Positions 63,212 to 64,000 of a DNA stretch of 64,000 nucleotides are shown here, in pieces. How positions within the stretch are numbered: the first letter of the stretch is position 1; every line of letters begins with the position of its first letter. This stretch comes from Mangrovitalea sediminis (GTDB taxonomy: Bacteria; Pseudomonadota; Gammaproteobacteria; Pseudomonadales; Oleiphilaceae), in the NCBI RefSeq assembly GCF_002514725.1, contig NZ_NTLB01000004.1, positions 1 to 64,000 of the forward strand, in the 5' to 3' direction. The notes under the pieces were generated by a model that saw nothing but the letters and a program-made list of their open reading frames with translations, did no database searches and was not told the DNA's origin. The position numbers were made by a program, and so were the translations under genes.

Positions 63212-64000
63212 CACAGCACCTGCTCCAGCGTCTGTATAACGATGTCCTGCTGCTCATCCGTCAAGTCTGGATACAGCGGCAGACTGATCGCCTGATGGTA
63301 GAAATGTTCAGCGACCGGAAAGTCGCCTTCCCTAAAGCCGAAACGTTTTCGGTAGTAGGGGTGAAGATGTACCGGCATGTAATGGACCTGAACGCCGATC
63401 CCCTGCTCCCGAAGTGCCGCAAACACCCGGGCACGCTCGGCCACATGTATCACATACAGGTGCCAGGCACTCAAGCAACCGGGGTCTGCCGGAGGCAAAC
63501 CAACCGGCAATTGAGTCAATTTATCGTGGTAACGCGCGGCCAGCTCACGTCGCCGCTGGACGAAGGATTCCAGTCGCCGCAGCTGAGACAGGCCCAGCGC
63601 CGCCTGGATATCGGTCATCCGGTAGTTGAAGCCCAGCTCGTGCTGCTCGTAATACCAGTCACCGGGTTTAGGTGCCTTCAAGGCCGAAACGTCACGCTCC
63701 ACACCATGGGAGCGCAACCGTCTCAAGCGCGCGGCCAGGGCCAGGTCGTTGGTCGTCAACAACCCACCCTCGCCGGTGGTGACAATCTTGACAGGATGAA
63801 AACTGAATGTGGTCAGGCGAGCCGTACGGCCATCACCGATGTGCCCCAGCGAATCAACAGCGCCCAGCGCGTGAGCCGCATCCTCGATCAGTGCAACGCC
63901 ATACTCATCGGCCAGCGCCGCGATTTTTACGCGGTCTGCAGGGCGCCCCGCGTAGTGTACCAGAATGATGGCCTTCGGCAGCCTTCCCGCATCGGCAGCA
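63211..64000 (-). CDS. pseC: UDP-4-amino-4,6-dideoxy-N-acetyl-beta-L-altrosamine transaminase (5' end beyond window)
   Basis: The C-terminal part of a DegT/DnrJ-type PLP aminotransferase, partial at the right edge. The frame continues without a stop to position 64000 (about 262 codons visible). Motifs are VALIEDAAHALGA, the PLP-lysine region FSFHPVKIVTTGEGG, NYRMTDIQAALGLSQLRRL and YHDKLTQLP. PseC adds the C4 amino group in pseudaminic acid synthesis. pseB would be expected just outside the window. It is translationally coupled to pseF. Confidence 0.92.
   Translation of the reverse strand, partial: AADAGRLPKAIILVHYAGRPADRVKIAALADEYGVALIEDAAHALGAVDSLGHIGDGRTARLTTFSFHPVKIVTTGEGGLLTTNDLALAARLRRLRSHGVERDVSALKAPKPGDWYYEQHELGFNYRMTDIQAALGLSQLRRLESFVQRRRELAARYHDKLTQLPVGLPPADPGCLSAWHLYVIHVAERARVFAALREQGIGVQVHYMPVHLHPYYRKRFGFREGDFPVAEHFYHQAISLPLYPDLTDEQQDIVIQTLEQVL

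Overview
The window comes from a motile, moderately GC-rich gammaproteobacterium. Gene content and order resemble Marinobacter and its relatives among the marine Pseudomonadales/Alteromonadales. The block mtnA, MTA deaminase, ubiG, a mupP-like phosphatase and yciK matches, from memory, the order PA3169-PA3173 of Pseudomonas aeruginosa. The genus is an inference from gene order and protein style, not from a search.

Layout. 1-283: leader and tandem promoters of an rRNA operon reading leftward out of the window. 284-10960: housekeeping genes (purT, DUF1289, gamma-carbonic anhydrase, two Nudix hydrolases, a Nif3-like protein, purL, mltF, recX). 11185-17848: a DUF349 coiled-coil protein, a ComFB-like protein and a thiolase/multifunctional beta-oxidation pair. 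18154-21258: tail-specific protease and an XRE-type protein. 21322-26357: methionine salvage (mtnA and MTA deaminase, divergent), ubiG, mupP-like, yciK and DUF2788. 26458-30639: yaaA, a TPR/ATP-grasp fusion, a glutaredoxin-like protein and rdgC. 30644-34492: a PatZ-type protein acetyltransferase and, divergent from it, a histone-deacetylase-family enzyme.

34551-44577 is the flagellar filament locus. It holds fliS, fliD, flaG, a 702-residue flagellin, a motility-associated (Maf/DUF115) glycosyltransferase and a second 712-residue flagellin. The promoters differ: sigma-28 sites lie before flagellin 1 and fliD, and a strong sigma-54 site lies before flagellin 2.

44901-64000 is a sugar island. 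After a split, AT-rich methyltransferase come minus-strand genes with tight or overlapping junctions from pseC (running off the right edge) to a glycosyltransferase at 45650. pseC-pseF-pseI-pseG make CMP-pseudaminic acid, the usual donor for flagellin O-glycosylation. Woven into the same transcription unit are an ATP-grasp enzyme, a small HAD phosphatase, a GT2 glycosyltransferase, UDP-galactopyranose mutase, two large HAD proteins with a tiny membrane ORF between them, a methyltransferase, an AsnB-type amidotransferase and two GT4-type glycosyltransferases. Four of these otherwise unrelated proteins share a terminal Rossmann-like YGAG module.

The simplest reading is a filament-glycosylation system: the flagellins are substrates, Maf transfers pseudaminic acid or a derivative, and the island genes build or decorate the glycan. 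The ATP-grasp/HAD pair and the YGAG-module proteins are the best candidates for undescribed chemistry.
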